A DNA stretch of 64,000 nt, from positions 310,001 to 374,000 of the forward strand of contig DCYB01000001.1 in NCBI GenBank assembly GCA_002331385.1, written 5' to 3'. This document shows, piece by piece, positions 45,366-54,351 of the stretch (the first letter of the stretch is position 1; every line of letters starts with the position of its first letter). Made by a program: the position numbers and the translations under genes. The notes under the pieces are model-generated. The model ran no database searches. It was not told the origin of the DNA and saw only the letters and a program-made list of their open reading frames with translations. Source of the DNA: Comamonadaceae bacterium UBA2121 (GTDB taxonomy: Bacteria; Pseudomonadota; Gammaproteobacteria; Burkholderiales; Burkholderiaceae_C).

Positions 45366-46897
45366 CCAAGCTGCTCCACCGCCATGTAGCGCTCGCGCCA
45401 GACCTCGAAGGGCATGTCATCCTCAGCCTCCAGCGCGCGCTGCGCGGCCACCGATGCGGCGCAGGCATCCACGTAGCGCTGCTGCTGCGCGTCGGTCCAC
45501 GCACGTGCCATCAGGTCGTCACGCGCGGCCTGCGAATGCGCGAGCGTGTAGGCGATGAAGTCGTTGTCGTACTGCTCGATCAACTCGCGCAGCACCTGGG
45601 CGGATGGCGTGTCTTCGGGCGCATCGAACAACGCAAGCGACTTGCGCAGCGCCTGCACGTGAACGTTCGAGCCGTCGGCCTGATCGAGCGTTTCGGCGAT
45701 GGGCAGGCACTCTTGCAGCACCTGTTTGCCCCAAACGACCAGCGGCACCTTGGTGCCAGCGCGCGCCAGTTCAAGGCCGGGTTCGCGCCCGCGTTCTGCC
45801 GCGAGATGCTGGTTGTTCTTGAGCTCGGCGATTTCTTCCGGCGTATCGGGCGGGCTTTCGGAGAACAGGCAGTGCAGCAGAAATACGTCGAGCACGCGCA
45901 TGGTATCGGCGTCGATGCCGACCGACTCCAGCGGATTCAGATCCATCAGGCGCACTTCGACGTATTCCACACCGCGCTCGCGCAGCGCGTGCAGCGGCCG
46001 CTCGCCGCGCCCCGTCGTGCGCTTGGGTCGGATGGTGCCGTAGAACTCGTTTTCGATCTGCAGCAGGCTAGTGCCCAACTGGTTGTATTCCCCACCGGGA
46101 TTGCGTACGCCGATCTGCTCGTAGGCCGGATAAGGCCGCGTCAGCGCTTCGTGCAGCGAATTGGCATAGCCTTGCAGTCCGTTGTAGCTCACCCGGAGCG
46201 TGGCCTGCGCATCGCTCTGATAGCCCAATCGCCCCATGCGCAGCGACGTTGCGTGCGGCAGATACAGCGCATGCTTGCCGTCACCGAGGGGCTGCAGTGC
46301 GTGCTGGCGCCCTTCAACAAAACTCGGGCACAACGCAGGCGATGCACCAAACAGGTACAGCAGGATGAAGGCGTGGCGGCGGAAATTGCGGATCAGGCCG
46401 AAATACTCCTCGCTCGTCACCCCCGGCAGCGACCAGTTGTAGTGGATGCCAGAAATGGTTTGCATGCGGCGGCCATAACGGTGGCCCAGCCCCATGCGAT
46501 ACACACTCTTGGAGCGGCCCGAATTGGACAGGCCATAACGCCCCAGCGGGATCGTCTCGTCGGTGGGCAGGATGCAGGGCATGCTGGACACCCACAGCGT
46601 TTCCTCATCGCACTGCGAGGTGAGGATGCGGTGCACGAACTGGTGAACCTCGCCCAGCTCGTCCAGACACGACTGCACCGACCCATGCACGCCGGTGATG
46701 AGCTCCAGTTGCGATTCGCTGTAGTCGGTCGTGATGTGTGGATGTGTCAGGGCCGAACCCAGTCCCTGCGGATGTGGAGTCAGTGCCAGAGCGCCGTTGG
46801 GCAGTGCCCGCAACCCCTCTTTTTCAATGCCGCGTCCCATGCCAGCCAGCCGCTCACGCGACAGGTCTGCCAAGTGCTGTTGCAGTAGTTTTTTCAT
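45362..46897 (-). CDS. gshA: Glutamate-cysteine ligase
   Basis: First enzyme of glutathione synthesis, joining glutamate and cysteine with ATP. At 511 residues it matches the proteobacterial GshA type (E. coli 518). Motifs: GIEKEGLRALPNGALA near residue 23, TDYSESQLELITGVHGSV, SMPCILPTDETIPLGRYG, GIHYNWSLP and RYVEVRLMDLNP-like VEVRLMDLNPLESVGID. gshB is not in the window. The next gene, a FUSC membrane protein, overlaps it. Confidence 0.95.
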   Translation of the reverse strand: MKKLLQQHLADLSRERLAGMGRGIEKEGLRALPNGALALTPHPQGLGSALTHPHITTDYSESQLELITGVHGSVQSCLDELGEVHQFVHRILTSQCDEETLWVSSMPCILPTDETIPLGRYGLSNSGRSKSVYRMGLGHRYGRRMQTISGIHYNWSLPGVTSEEYFGLIRNFRRHAFILLYLFGASPALCPSFVEGRQHALQPLGDGKHALYLPHATSLRMGRLGYQSDAQATLRVSYNGLQGYANSLHEALTRPYPAYEQIGVRNPGGEYNQLGTSLLQIENEFYGTIRPKRTTGRGERPLHALRERGVEYVEVRLMDLNPLESVGIDADTMRVLDVFLLHCLFSESPPDTPEEIAELKNNQHLAAERGREPGLELARAGTKVPLVVWGKQVLQECLPIAETLDQADGSNVHVQALRKSLALFDAPEDTPSAQVLRELIEQYDNDFIAYTLAHSQAARDDLMARAWTDAQQQRYVDACAASVAAQRALEAEDDMPFEVWRERYMAVEQLG

Positions 46898-47083
46898 TGT
46901 TCGTGCGCTTCCATCACTGGTGTGAGGGGGTGGAACTTAGCACGGAGTGCCTTGGCCTGCCGGATTCGGGTGCAAGCGCCCTGCCGACCCGGGGGAACGA
47001 TCCACGTCTCGCAATGATTTTGAAAATTGAGGTAAGAAAATGCCGGAAACCGCCCCGAGCGCCTGTGAGACGCCCCTGATTCC

Positions 47084-48001
47084 TTAGGGTTTGCCTGCCG
47101 CAGCCATGGCCTTGGCGAACTCGTGCGAGCCCTGGGCAGACCCGTTGGGTGGCACCATTTCTGCCGCGCGATCGGTCACTGTGGCCAATTGCTCGGCCAG
47201 TTGCTCCGGCACGTCAGCGCCCGCGCCCAGATAGACGCCTTGCGTCATGGTGATGTGCGCGGCCTCGAATGATCCCGCGCCTGCGCAAAGAATCGTGCGC
47301 GTTGGCGCGCTATCGTGCGCCAGCACCAGCATCGCGGGAACGACGGCCTCTGGCTGGAGCGCGTCGAGCACCTCCTGCGGCATCAGCCCCTCGGTCATGC
47401 GCGTATGCGCCGTGGGGGCGAGCGCGTTCACGTGGATGCCGTACTTGGCGCCTTCGATCGCGAGTGTCTGCATCATGCCGACCTGTGCCAGTTTGGCCGC
47501 GCCGTAGTTGGCCTGCCCGAAATTGCCGTACAGGCCGGTGGACGACGTCGTCATCACGATGCGCCCGTATTTCTGCGCGATCATGTGCGGCCAGACGGCC
47601 TTGCAGCAGTTGGCGGCGCCCATCAGGTGCACTTCCACCACCAGCCGGAAGTCCGCCATGTCCATCTTGGCAAACGACTTGTCGCGCAGGATGCCAGCGT
47701 TGTTCACCAGAATGTCCACGCGCCCCCAGGTCTGGATGGCCTGCTCCACCATGGCGGACACGGCGTCAAAGTCGGTCACCGACGCGCCATTAGCGATCGC
47801 CTCGCCACCCGCTGCGCGAATTTCGGCCACAACGGCTTCAGCAGCGCTGACCGATCCGCCACTGCCATCGACCGCACCACCCAGATCATTCACCACCACC
47901 TTCGCACCGCGTGCCGCAAGCGCCAGGGCGTGCTGCTTGCCCAGGCCACCGCCTGCGCCGGTCACGATGGCCACCTTGCCTTCGAAGCTCAGAGTTGTCA
48001 T
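47084..48001 (-). CDS. Short-chain dehydrogenase, 3-hydroxyacyl-CoA type
   Basis: A 305-residue SDR. The NAD-binding TGAGGGLG is at residues 14-21 and DLGGAVDG is the adenine loop. NNAG follows at the usual place, and the catalytic Ser-Tyr-Lys are in SSTGLYGNFGQANYGAAK. The long C-terminal region and the RDKSFAKMD stretch match the dehydrogenase part of multifunctional enzyme type 2, so a fatty-acid or branched-chain beta-oxidation role is likely. AGGAG is 9 nt before the chosen ATG. The gene faces away from the origin-like repeats. Confidence 0.88.
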   Translation of the reverse strand: MTTLSFEGKVAIVTGAGGGLGKQHALALAARGAKVVVNDLGGAVDGSGGSVSAAEAVVAEIRAAGGEAIANGASVTDFDAVSAMVEQAIQTWGRVDILVNNAGILRDKSFAKMDMADFRLVVEVHLMGAANCCKAVWPHMIAQKYGRIVMTTSSTGLYGNFGQANYGAAKLAQVGMMQTLAIEGAKYGIHVNALAPTAHTRMTEGLMPQEVLDALQPEAVVPAMLVLAHDSAPTRTILCAGAGSFEAAHITMTQGVYLGAGADVPEQLAEQLATVTDRAAEMVPPNGSAQGSHEFAKAMAAAGKP

Positions 48002-48182
48002 TGGTCGCATCTCCTGAAAAAAGTCCGAATGCCCCGCGCCGGATGCGGAGCCATTCAATCGCATGGCGTGGATGGTATTACTACATCAGACGGGACGATG
48101 GAAGGCTGCCGGGGAGTCAGTCACTTTGGGTACAGCATTCATGACTGCCTTATGACTTCGGCCAAGGGATCGGGGGAGACTA

Positions 48183-48552
48183 GGGTTATCCCTCAAAACG
48201 AGGGACAACCTTGTGGATAACTGACAGCAAACCGGGTATTCCGATCGTAAGTCGTTGATTTACAAAGGATGACATTTCGACGCACAAAAATGAGGCATGA
48301 CGAAGATCAAACAAGCGCCGATCCCCCACCACGAAATGCTGCCGGGTTTTCCCAACAAAACCTGCACAATCTTGTGGATAAGCCTGAACAACTCCTGTAT
48401 GAACTGCGCAAGTCATTGATTTTAAAAGACTATGAATACGTCGCTTAATTTTTAATCAACGGTGCGCCGGTTATCCCTGCGGGCGCTGGACAATCGTGTG
48501 GATAACTCTGGGCAACGGCTGTACTAGTTGGTTAAGTGCTTGATTTTCAAAG
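48183..48552. other. Origin-like locus: three 85-bp direct repeats with DnaA boxes
   Basis: Three copies (48183-48267, 48344-48428, 48468-48552) align over 85 bp with no gap. Each has, at the same offsets, TTATCCC (TTTTCCC in copy 2), ACAA, the consensus DnaA box TGTGGATAA (48212-48220, 48373-48381, 48497-48505), CAA, AAGT, and TTGATTT-N2-AAAG. The other positions diverge, so the conserved parts look selected. AT-rich tracts and several GATC sites lie between copies. The locus sits in a 718-nt gene-free gap between divergent SDR and ferredoxin genes. dnaA and dnaN are not here. It may be a replication origin, a DnaA-titration/reactivation site, or a relic of an integrated replicon. Confidence 0.6.
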
Positions 48553-48719
48553 ACTTTGCTTGCATTGCTCATTTTTTAAGCAACGCATATGCGGGTCGCC
48601 GCGCACAGTCGCCTCTTTTGCACACTTGTAACATTCCCACTCTTCACGGCCTAGAATCGGGATCGCCTGCTCACTCTCAGCAGACTATTCACCTTCCTCC
48701 AGAACCGCGAAATCCTGCC

Positions 48720-49019
48720 ATGTCCTCCACACCGACCGTCGCCCCGTTCTTCATCGCCAAAGTGGGAGATGACGGCACGCAGGTGGATGCCTGGCCCGAT
48801 CAACCCCTGTTGGTGTCGCTGGAGCAAGGCGGCGTGGACTGGCCCAGTTCGTGCCGCAACGGCACCTGCCGCACCTGCATTGGCGTACTGGCCAGCGGGC
48901 AGGTGCGCTACGAACTGGACTGGCCCGGCCTGTCTGCCGAAGAAAAGGCGGAAGGCTGCGTGCTGCCCTGTGTGGCCTATCCCGAGACCGATCTGGAACT
49001 GCAAACCTCGTCCATCTGA
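48720..49019 (+). CDS. [2Fe-2S] plant-type ferredoxin
   Basis: A 99-residue soluble electron carrier. The cluster cysteines are C45, C50, C53 and C84 (pattern C-x4-C-x2-C-x30-C) in SSCRNGTCRTCIG and CVLPC. The ATG at 48720 is chosen from the length and domain boundary; the upstream open frame would cover the origin-like region and is not credible. The partner reductase is not adjacent. It may serve an oxygenase or desaturase elsewhere. Confidence 0.9.
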   Translation: MSSTPTVAPFFIAKVGDDGTQVDAWPDQPLLVSLEQGGVDWPSSCRNGTCRTCIGVLASGQVRYELDWPGLSAEEKAEGCVLPCVAYPETDLELQTSSI

Positions 49020-49253
49020 CGGCTTGCGTCGCGCCGGCGTGCAAGAAAGCCGGAACGCATTCGCGTTATCCCGCACAGGATCGCTCGCGCTGGACTAAAA
49101 TCAGCGGCTTCGGGACTGCGCGTCCCTCCCCCGTGCGGCATGGCCGCATCGCATGTTCTTTAAGGGCCATTGCCACAGGCGATGCTTGTGTGCCCGCTGG
49201 CCGGGAACGTGCGTTGCCCGGCAAGGGCGCATGGGATCTATCGAAAGCCCTGC

Positions 49254-50375
49254 ATGAATTCCCCCATCACGCCTGCTCCGGTTTCATCGGTCGAAGAAAT
49301 CATCGCCGAGATCCGCGCGGGCCGCATCGTCATCCTCGTGGATGAAGAAGATCGCGAAAACGAAGGCGATCTGGTGCTGGCCTCTGACCACGTTTCGCCC
49401 GAAGCCATCAACTTCATGGCGCGCTATGGCCGTGGCCTGATCTGCCTGACGCTCACTCGTGAACGCTGCGAACTCCTGAACCTGCCGCCCATGGTGGCGC
49501 GCAACGGCACCAAGATGGGCACGGCGTTCACCGTGTCGATCGAGGCCGCAGAAGGCGTCACCACCGGCATCTCGGCAGCGGATCGCTCGCGCACCGTACA
49601 GGCCGCCGTGGCCAAGAGTGCGCAGGCGGCCGATCTGGTCCAGCCCGGACACATCTTCCCGCTGCAAGCGGTCGATGGCGGTGTGCTGATGCGCGCCGGT
49701 CACACGGAAGCTGGTTGTGATCTCGCGCATCTGGCCGGACTGAGCCCATCCGCTGTGATCTGCGAAGTCATGAAGGACGACGGCACCATGGCGCGTCTGC
49801 CCGATCTGCAACTCTTCGCCGCCGAACACGGCCTGAAGATCGGCACCATCGCGGACCTGATCGAATACCGCAGCCGCCACGAATCGCTGGTGCAAAAGGT
49901 CGCCAGCCGCGAGCTGAAAACCGCCGCAGGCACCTTCACCGCCCATGCCTATCGCGAAGAAACCAGCAACGCCGTGCACATGGCACTGGTGATGGGAAGC
50001 TGGAGCGAGGGCGAATCCGTGCCGGTGCGCGTGCACGAGCCGCTGTCGCTGTTGGACACGCTGGAGATCGACCGCTCCATGCATTCCTGGAGTCTGCAAC
50101 CCGCGCTCGAATACATCGCCAAGGCAGGCCGCGGCGTTGCCGTGCTGCTGAACTGCGGTGAAGACGGCGAACAACTGCTCGACCAGTTCGAAGGCAAGGC
50201 CCGCGCCACGCACGCCCCCGAGCGTGGCCGCATGGACCTGCGCACCTATGGCGTGGGCGCGCAGATCTTGCGCGATTGCGGCGTGCGCAAAATGGAACTG
50301 CTCGGCCAACCGCGCCGCATGCCCAGCATGATGGGCTTCGACCTCGAAATTACCGGATACATCCCCAAGGACTGA
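49254..50375 (+). CDS. ribB: 3,4-dihydroxy-2-butanone-4-phosphate synthase with degenerate RibA domain
   Basis: A 373-residue two-domain protein. Residues 1-205 are a full DHBP synthase: DEEDRENEGDL at 30-40 and the GHTEAGCDL motif that binds ribulose-5-phosphate. This domain supplies the four-carbon unit for riboflavin. The rest has the fold of GTP cyclohydrolase II but lacks its zinc motif: where the family reads ECxTGD...RCDC, this one has VRVHEPLSLLDTLEI. GTP cyclohydrolase activity is therefore unlikely and a separate ribA is expected elsewhere. Such RibBX-type proteins are known. The 234-nt leader shows no FMN-riboswitch signature. ribH follows. Confidence 0.92.
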   Translation: MNSPITPAPVSSVEEIIAEIRAGRIVILVDEEDRENEGDLVLASDHVSPEAINFMARYGRGLICLTLTRERCELLNLPPMVARNGTKMGTAFTVSIEAAEGVTTGISAADRSRTVQAAVAKSAQAADLVQPGHIFPLQAVDGGVLMRAGHTEAGCDLAHLAGLSPSAVICEVMKDDGTMARLPDLQLFAAEHGLKIGTIADLIEYRSRHESLVQKVASRELKTAAGTFTAHAYREETSNAVHMALVMGSWSEGESVPVRVHEPLSLLDTLEIDRSMHSWSLQPALEYIAKAGRGVAVLLNCGEDGEQLLDQFEGKARATHAPERGRMDLRTYGVGAQILRDCGVRKMELLGQPRRMPSMMGFDLEITGYIPKD

Positions 50376-50380
50376 ACACT

Positions 50381-50845
50381 ATGCAAGGCGCAGAAAAAGG
50401 CACAGCCGAAGCTCTGGACGGCAAGAAACTGCACATCGGCATTGTGCAGGCCCGCTTCAATGAAAGCATCACCAACGCACTCGCAGACGCCTGCCGCAAG
50501 GAACTGATGGCACTGGGCGTGCGCGAAAAGCACATCGACCACGTGACCGTTCCCGGCGCGCTGGAAGTCCCGCTCGCGCTGCAGGCCATGGCCGAGCGCG
50601 ACGAATACGACGCGCTGATCGCCCTTGGCTGCATCATCCGTGGCGAGACCTACCACTTCGAACTCGTGGCCAACGAATCCGGCGCAGGCGTGACCCGCAT
50701 CGGCCTGGACTACAAGCTGCCCATCGCCAACGCCATTCTCACCACCGAGAACCTGGAGCAGGCCATCGCGCGCCAGACAGAAAAAGGCACGGACGCCGCG
50801 CGCGTGGCCGTGGAAATGGCCCGCCTTGTGGAGAATCTGGCATGA
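50381..50845 (+). CDS. ribH: 6,7-dimethyl-8-ribityllumazine synthase
   Basis: A 154-residue lumazine synthase, normal length, joining the RibB product with the pyrimidine intermediate in the next-to-last step of riboflavin synthesis. Motifs: VQARFNESITNALADAC, PGALEVPLALQAMAE, and IRGETYHFELVANE with the catalytic His. The ATG follows the ribB stop by 5 nt and its own stop overlaps the nusB start (ATGA). ribB-ribH-nusB is a conserved proteobacterial order. Confidence 0.96.
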   Translation: MQGAEKGTAEALDGKKLHIGIVQARFNESITNALADACRKELMALGVREKHIDHVTVPGALEVPLALQAMAERDEYDALIALGCIIRGETYHFELVANESGAGVTRIGLDYKLPIANAILTTENLEQAIARQTEKGTDAARVAVEMARLVENLA

Positions 50846-51369
50846 GCGAACTGAACGACCCCCGCCCGCCCCGCCAACCGCGCAAAGGCACGACCAGCAC
50901 CGGCGCACGCAAGGCCGCGTCCAAATCGAGCCGCAGCCGCGCACGCGAATTTGCACTGCAGGCGCTCTACCAATACATCCTGAGCGGCAACGACGCCACC
51001 GACATCGACCTGTTCACGCGCGACCTCTCGGGCTTTCACAAGGCCGACGCGGCGCACTACGACGCACTGCTGCACGGCTGCATTGAACACGCCGCTGCGC
51101 TGGATGCGCTGATCGAGCCCAAGCTTGACCGCAAGCTGGCTGAGATTTCGCCCATCGAGCATGCGGTGATGTGGATTGGTACCTACGAATTCCAGCACTG
51201 CATCGACGTGCCATGGCGCGTGGTGCTCAACGAGTGCATCGAACTCGCCAAGGAATTCGGCGGCACCGATGGCCACAAGTACGTGAATGGCGTGCTCAAC
51301 GGACTCTCCCCGCAATTGCGCGCGGACGAAGTAGCGGCAGACAAAAGCAACGCCGCAGCGCAAGACTGA
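50842..51369 (+). CDS. nusB: Transcription antitermination factor NusB
   Basis: A 175-residue RNA-binding protein that forms part of the rRNA antitermination complex with NusE. After a basic N-terminal extension (RKGTTSTGARKAASKSSRSR, longer than in E. coli) comes the all-helical NusB domain: AREFALQALYQYILSG, LAEISPIEHAVMWIGTYEF, VVLNECIELAKEFGGTDGHKYVNGVLNG. Its start overlaps the ribH stop. A pair of REP-like hairpins follows in the gap to the next gene. Confidence 0.96.
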   Translation: MSELNDPRPPRQPRKGTTSTGARKAASKSSRSRAREFALQALYQYILSGNDATDIDLFTRDLSGFHKADAAHYDALLHGCIEHAAALDALIEPKLDRKLAEISPIEHAVMWIGTYEFQHCIDVPWRVVLNECIELAKEFGGTDGHKYVNGVLNGLSPQLRADEVAADKSNAAAQD

Positions 51370-51414
51370 CCGCCTGCCCATCGCCTTGCCAACGCCCAGC
51401 CAATGCCCTTAACA

Positions 51415-51540
51415 CATCGCACCGTCTCCCTCGCCCGCTGGCGGGAGCGGTGCGCAGTGAGCCTGGTCAGAGTAGCGAGCATGCTTTCACCCCCAGCCGC
51501 TCCCACCAGTGGGAGCGGGCGCAACTTCTTCAGGCTCCTC
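51415..51540. repeat. REP-like hairpin pair between nusB and the aminotransferase gene
   Basis: Two GC-rich palindromes face each other: an imperfect one around CGCCCGCTGGCGGGAG (51431-51446) and a perfect 10-bp one CCGCTCCCAC-CA-GTGGGAGCGG (51497-51518). They share the CTCCC core seen in the 42.3-43.1 kb repeats but are not the same unit. This is the layout of a REPIN-like dimer. It could also act as the 3' end of the rib-nus transcript. Confidence 0.6.
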
Positions 51541-51560
51541 ACCAGCCTCAACACAACGCA

Positions 51561-52745
51561 ATGAAATTTTCCTCTCGCGCCGAACGCATCGAACCCTTCT
51601 ATGTCATGGAAGTCGCCAAGGCCGCGCAAACGCTCGCACGCGACGTCGCAGGCACCGACAAGCCCATGATTTTCCTGAACATCGGCGAGCCCGATTTCAC
51701 CGCCCCCGCGCTGGTGCAGGAAGCGGCCGATCGGGCCGTGCGAGCAGGCATCACGCAGTACACGAATGCGTTGGGACTGGAAGCCCTGCGCGAGCGCATC
51801 AGCCAGTGGTATATGGATCGTTTCGGCGTCAACGTGCCCGCACAGCGCATCGTCGTGACGGCGGGCGCGTCGGCCGCCTTGCAACTGGCGTGTCTGGCGC
51901 TGATCGAAAAGGGCGACGAGATCCTCATGCCCGACCCGAGCTATCCCTGCAATCGCCATTTCGTGAGCGCCGCAGAGGGCAACGCTGTGCTGATTCCCAC
52001 CACGGCTGAGGAACGCTACCAACTGAGCGCCGCCAAGGTCGAGGCCGCCTGGGGCGCAAAGACACGCGGCGTGCTGCTGGCGTCTCCGTCCAACCCAACC
52101 GGCACCTCCATCGCGCCGGATGAGCTGCGAGCCATCCACAAGGTGGTGAAGGAACGTGACGGCATCACCATCATCGATGAAATCTATCTCGGCCTGTCCT
52201 ATGACGAAGCGTTCGGCCAGACGGCGCTCGCCATCGACGACGACATCATCAGCATCAACAGCTTCAGCAAATATTTCAACATGACCGGCTGGCGTCTGGG
52301 CTGGATGGTCGTGCCAGAAGCCATGGTGCCCGTGGTGGAGCGTCTTGCACAGAACTTGTTCATTTGCGCGAGCACCATTTCGCAGCACGCCGCCCTCGCC
52401 TGCTTCGAGCCGGAAAGCATCGACGAATACGAGCAACGCCGCGCACAGTTCAAGGCACGCCGTGACTATTTCATTCCCGCGCTGAATGCATTGGGACTCC
52501 ACGTTCCGGTGATGCCCGACGGTGCGTTCTACGCCTGGGCCGATTGCACGCAGGCCGCCCGCAAGCTAGGCGTGAACGGCAGTTGGGACTTCGCCTTCGA
52601 GATCATGAAGCAGGCGCATCTGGCGATCACGCCGGGGCGCGACTTCGGCACGGCAGACACCTCGCGCTTCGTGCGTTTCTCCACGGCCAACTCCATGGCG
52701 CAGTTGCAGGAAGCCGTGGCGCGACTCGGCCAACTCATCGGCTGA
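51561..52745 (+). CDS. Class I/II pyridoxal-phosphate aminotransferase
   Basis: A 394-residue PLP enzyme. The PLP lysine is in NSFSKYFNMTGWRLGW. Other contacts are TAGASAALQLACLALIEKGD, SPSNPTGTSIAP, DEIYLGLSYD and the C-terminal RFSTANSMAQLQEAV with the carboxylate-binding Arg. It belongs to the broad class I group that includes aspartate, alanine and aromatic aminotransferases. The substrate is not settled by sequence. The ATG is set by the domain boundary (MKFSSRAERIEPFYVM). Confidence 0.87.
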   Translation: MKFSSRAERIEPFYVMEVAKAAQTLARDVAGTDKPMIFLNIGEPDFTAPALVQEAADRAVRAGITQYTNALGLEALRERISQWYMDRFGVNVPAQRIVVTAGASAALQLACLALIEKGDEILMPDPSYPCNRHFVSAAEGNAVLIPTTAEERYQLSAAKVEAAWGAKTRGVLLASPSNPTGTSIAPDELRAIHKVVKERDGITIIDEIYLGLSYDEAFGQTALAIDDDIISINSFSKYFNMTGWRLGWMVVPEAMVPVVERLAQNLFICASTISQHAALACFEPESIDEYEQRRAQFKARRDYFIPALNALGLHVPVMPDGAFYAWADCTQAARKLGVNGSWDFAFEIMKQAHLAITPGRDFGTADTSRFVRFSTANSMAQLQEAVARLGQLIG

Positions 52746-52759
52746 ACAGGAGCACTGAC

Positions 52760-53172
52760 ATGGCGTTTGAATGGCCCGTCCGGATTTATTGGGAAGACAC
52801 CGACGCCGGCGGTATCGTGTTCTACGCCAATTACCTGAAGTTCTTTGAGCGCGCGCGCACCGAGTGGCTGCGCGCGCAAGGTTTCGGCCAACACAATATG
52901 CGGGAACAAACGGGCGGAATGTTTGTCGTAACGGGAGCCGAGCTGCGTTACCACCGTCCGGCACGACTCGATGATGAACTGATTGTTACTGCCACTGTCA
53001 GCGAAATGGGCAAAGCATCGTTAACAATAGAACAGAAGGCGCTCCTGAAACCGTCGCAGCACGATCTGCCTGCGACACTCCTTTGTGAGGGCTCCATCCG
53101 CATCGGCTGGGTGGACGCAGCGACAATGCGCCCTTCCCGTATTCCCGGCATTCTTTTGGAACAACTCTCATC

Positions 53173-53176
<4 letters not shown>
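52760..53176 (+). CDS. ybgC: Tol-Pal associated acyl-CoA thioesterase YbgC
   Basis: A 138-residue hotdog thioesterase, first gene of the tol operon. The catalytic Asp is in YWEDTDAGGIVFYANYLKFF, the family signature. AGGAG precedes the ATG. It probably cleaves short or long acyl-CoA or acyl-ACP and is thought to link lipid metabolism to the Tol envelope system. Its stop overlaps the tolQ start (ATGA). Confidence 0.93.
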
Positions 53177-53871
<695 letters not shown>

Positions 53872-53889
53872 TCGCGGGAGGAATCCGAC

Positions 53890-54318
53890 ATGCCCGCAAT
53901 GGCCTCCAGAGGCGGTTCACGCCGCCGCTCCATGAACGAGATCAACATGGTTCCGTTCATCGACGTGATGCTGGTGCTGCTCATCATCTTCATGGTGACC
54001 GCGCCGATGATGACGCCCAGCTCAGTGAACGTGCCATCGGTCGGCAAGGGTGCGAAAACGCCCAAGGCGTTCGCACAGGTGATCGTTGAAAAGGATGGAA
54101 GCATCCAGCTCAAGGCCGATGGCAATGAGCGCACGGTGTCCCTGCAGGCGCTTGGCAGTGCCGCGCTCAAGTGGCAGAAAGAGCAGGAAGGCGACGCCCC
54201 TGTGCTGATCACCGCTGACAAGACCGTGAGCTATGACTCCGTTGTACAAGCCATGAACGTACTGCAGCGCGCGGGAGTCGAGCGCGTGGGCCTCATGGTG
54301 AAATCGTCCGGCAACTGA
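53890..54318 (+). CDS. tolR: Tol-Pal protein TolR
   Basis: A 142-residue ExbD/TolR family protein. The single membrane helix carries the essential proton-binding Asp (INMVPFIDVMLVLLIIFMV). The periplasmic dimerisation domain follows, ending YDSVVQAMNVLQRAGVERVGL. GGGAGGAAT stands before the ATG. It partners TolQ and TolA. Confidence 0.94.
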   Translation: MPAMASRGGSRRRSMNEINMVPFIDVMLVLLIIFMVTAPMMTPSSVNVPSVGKGAKTPKAFAQVIVEKDGSIQLKADGNERTVSLQALGSAALKWQKEQEGDAPVLITADKTVSYDSVVQAMNVLQRAGVERVGLMVKSSGN

Positions 54319-54351
54319 CCGATCAAGCAAGGTTTGGCAGCCATCCACTGA

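Noticed and set aside
48528..48719. Longer start for the ferredoxin gene reaching into the repeat array
   Set aside because: The extra 64 residues have no family similarity and would overlap the third DnaA-box repeat.
49020..49253. FMN riboswitch upstream of ribB
   Set aside because: The conserved AGGGGCA and CCGGCGGT segments are not present; only small GC hairpins are seen.
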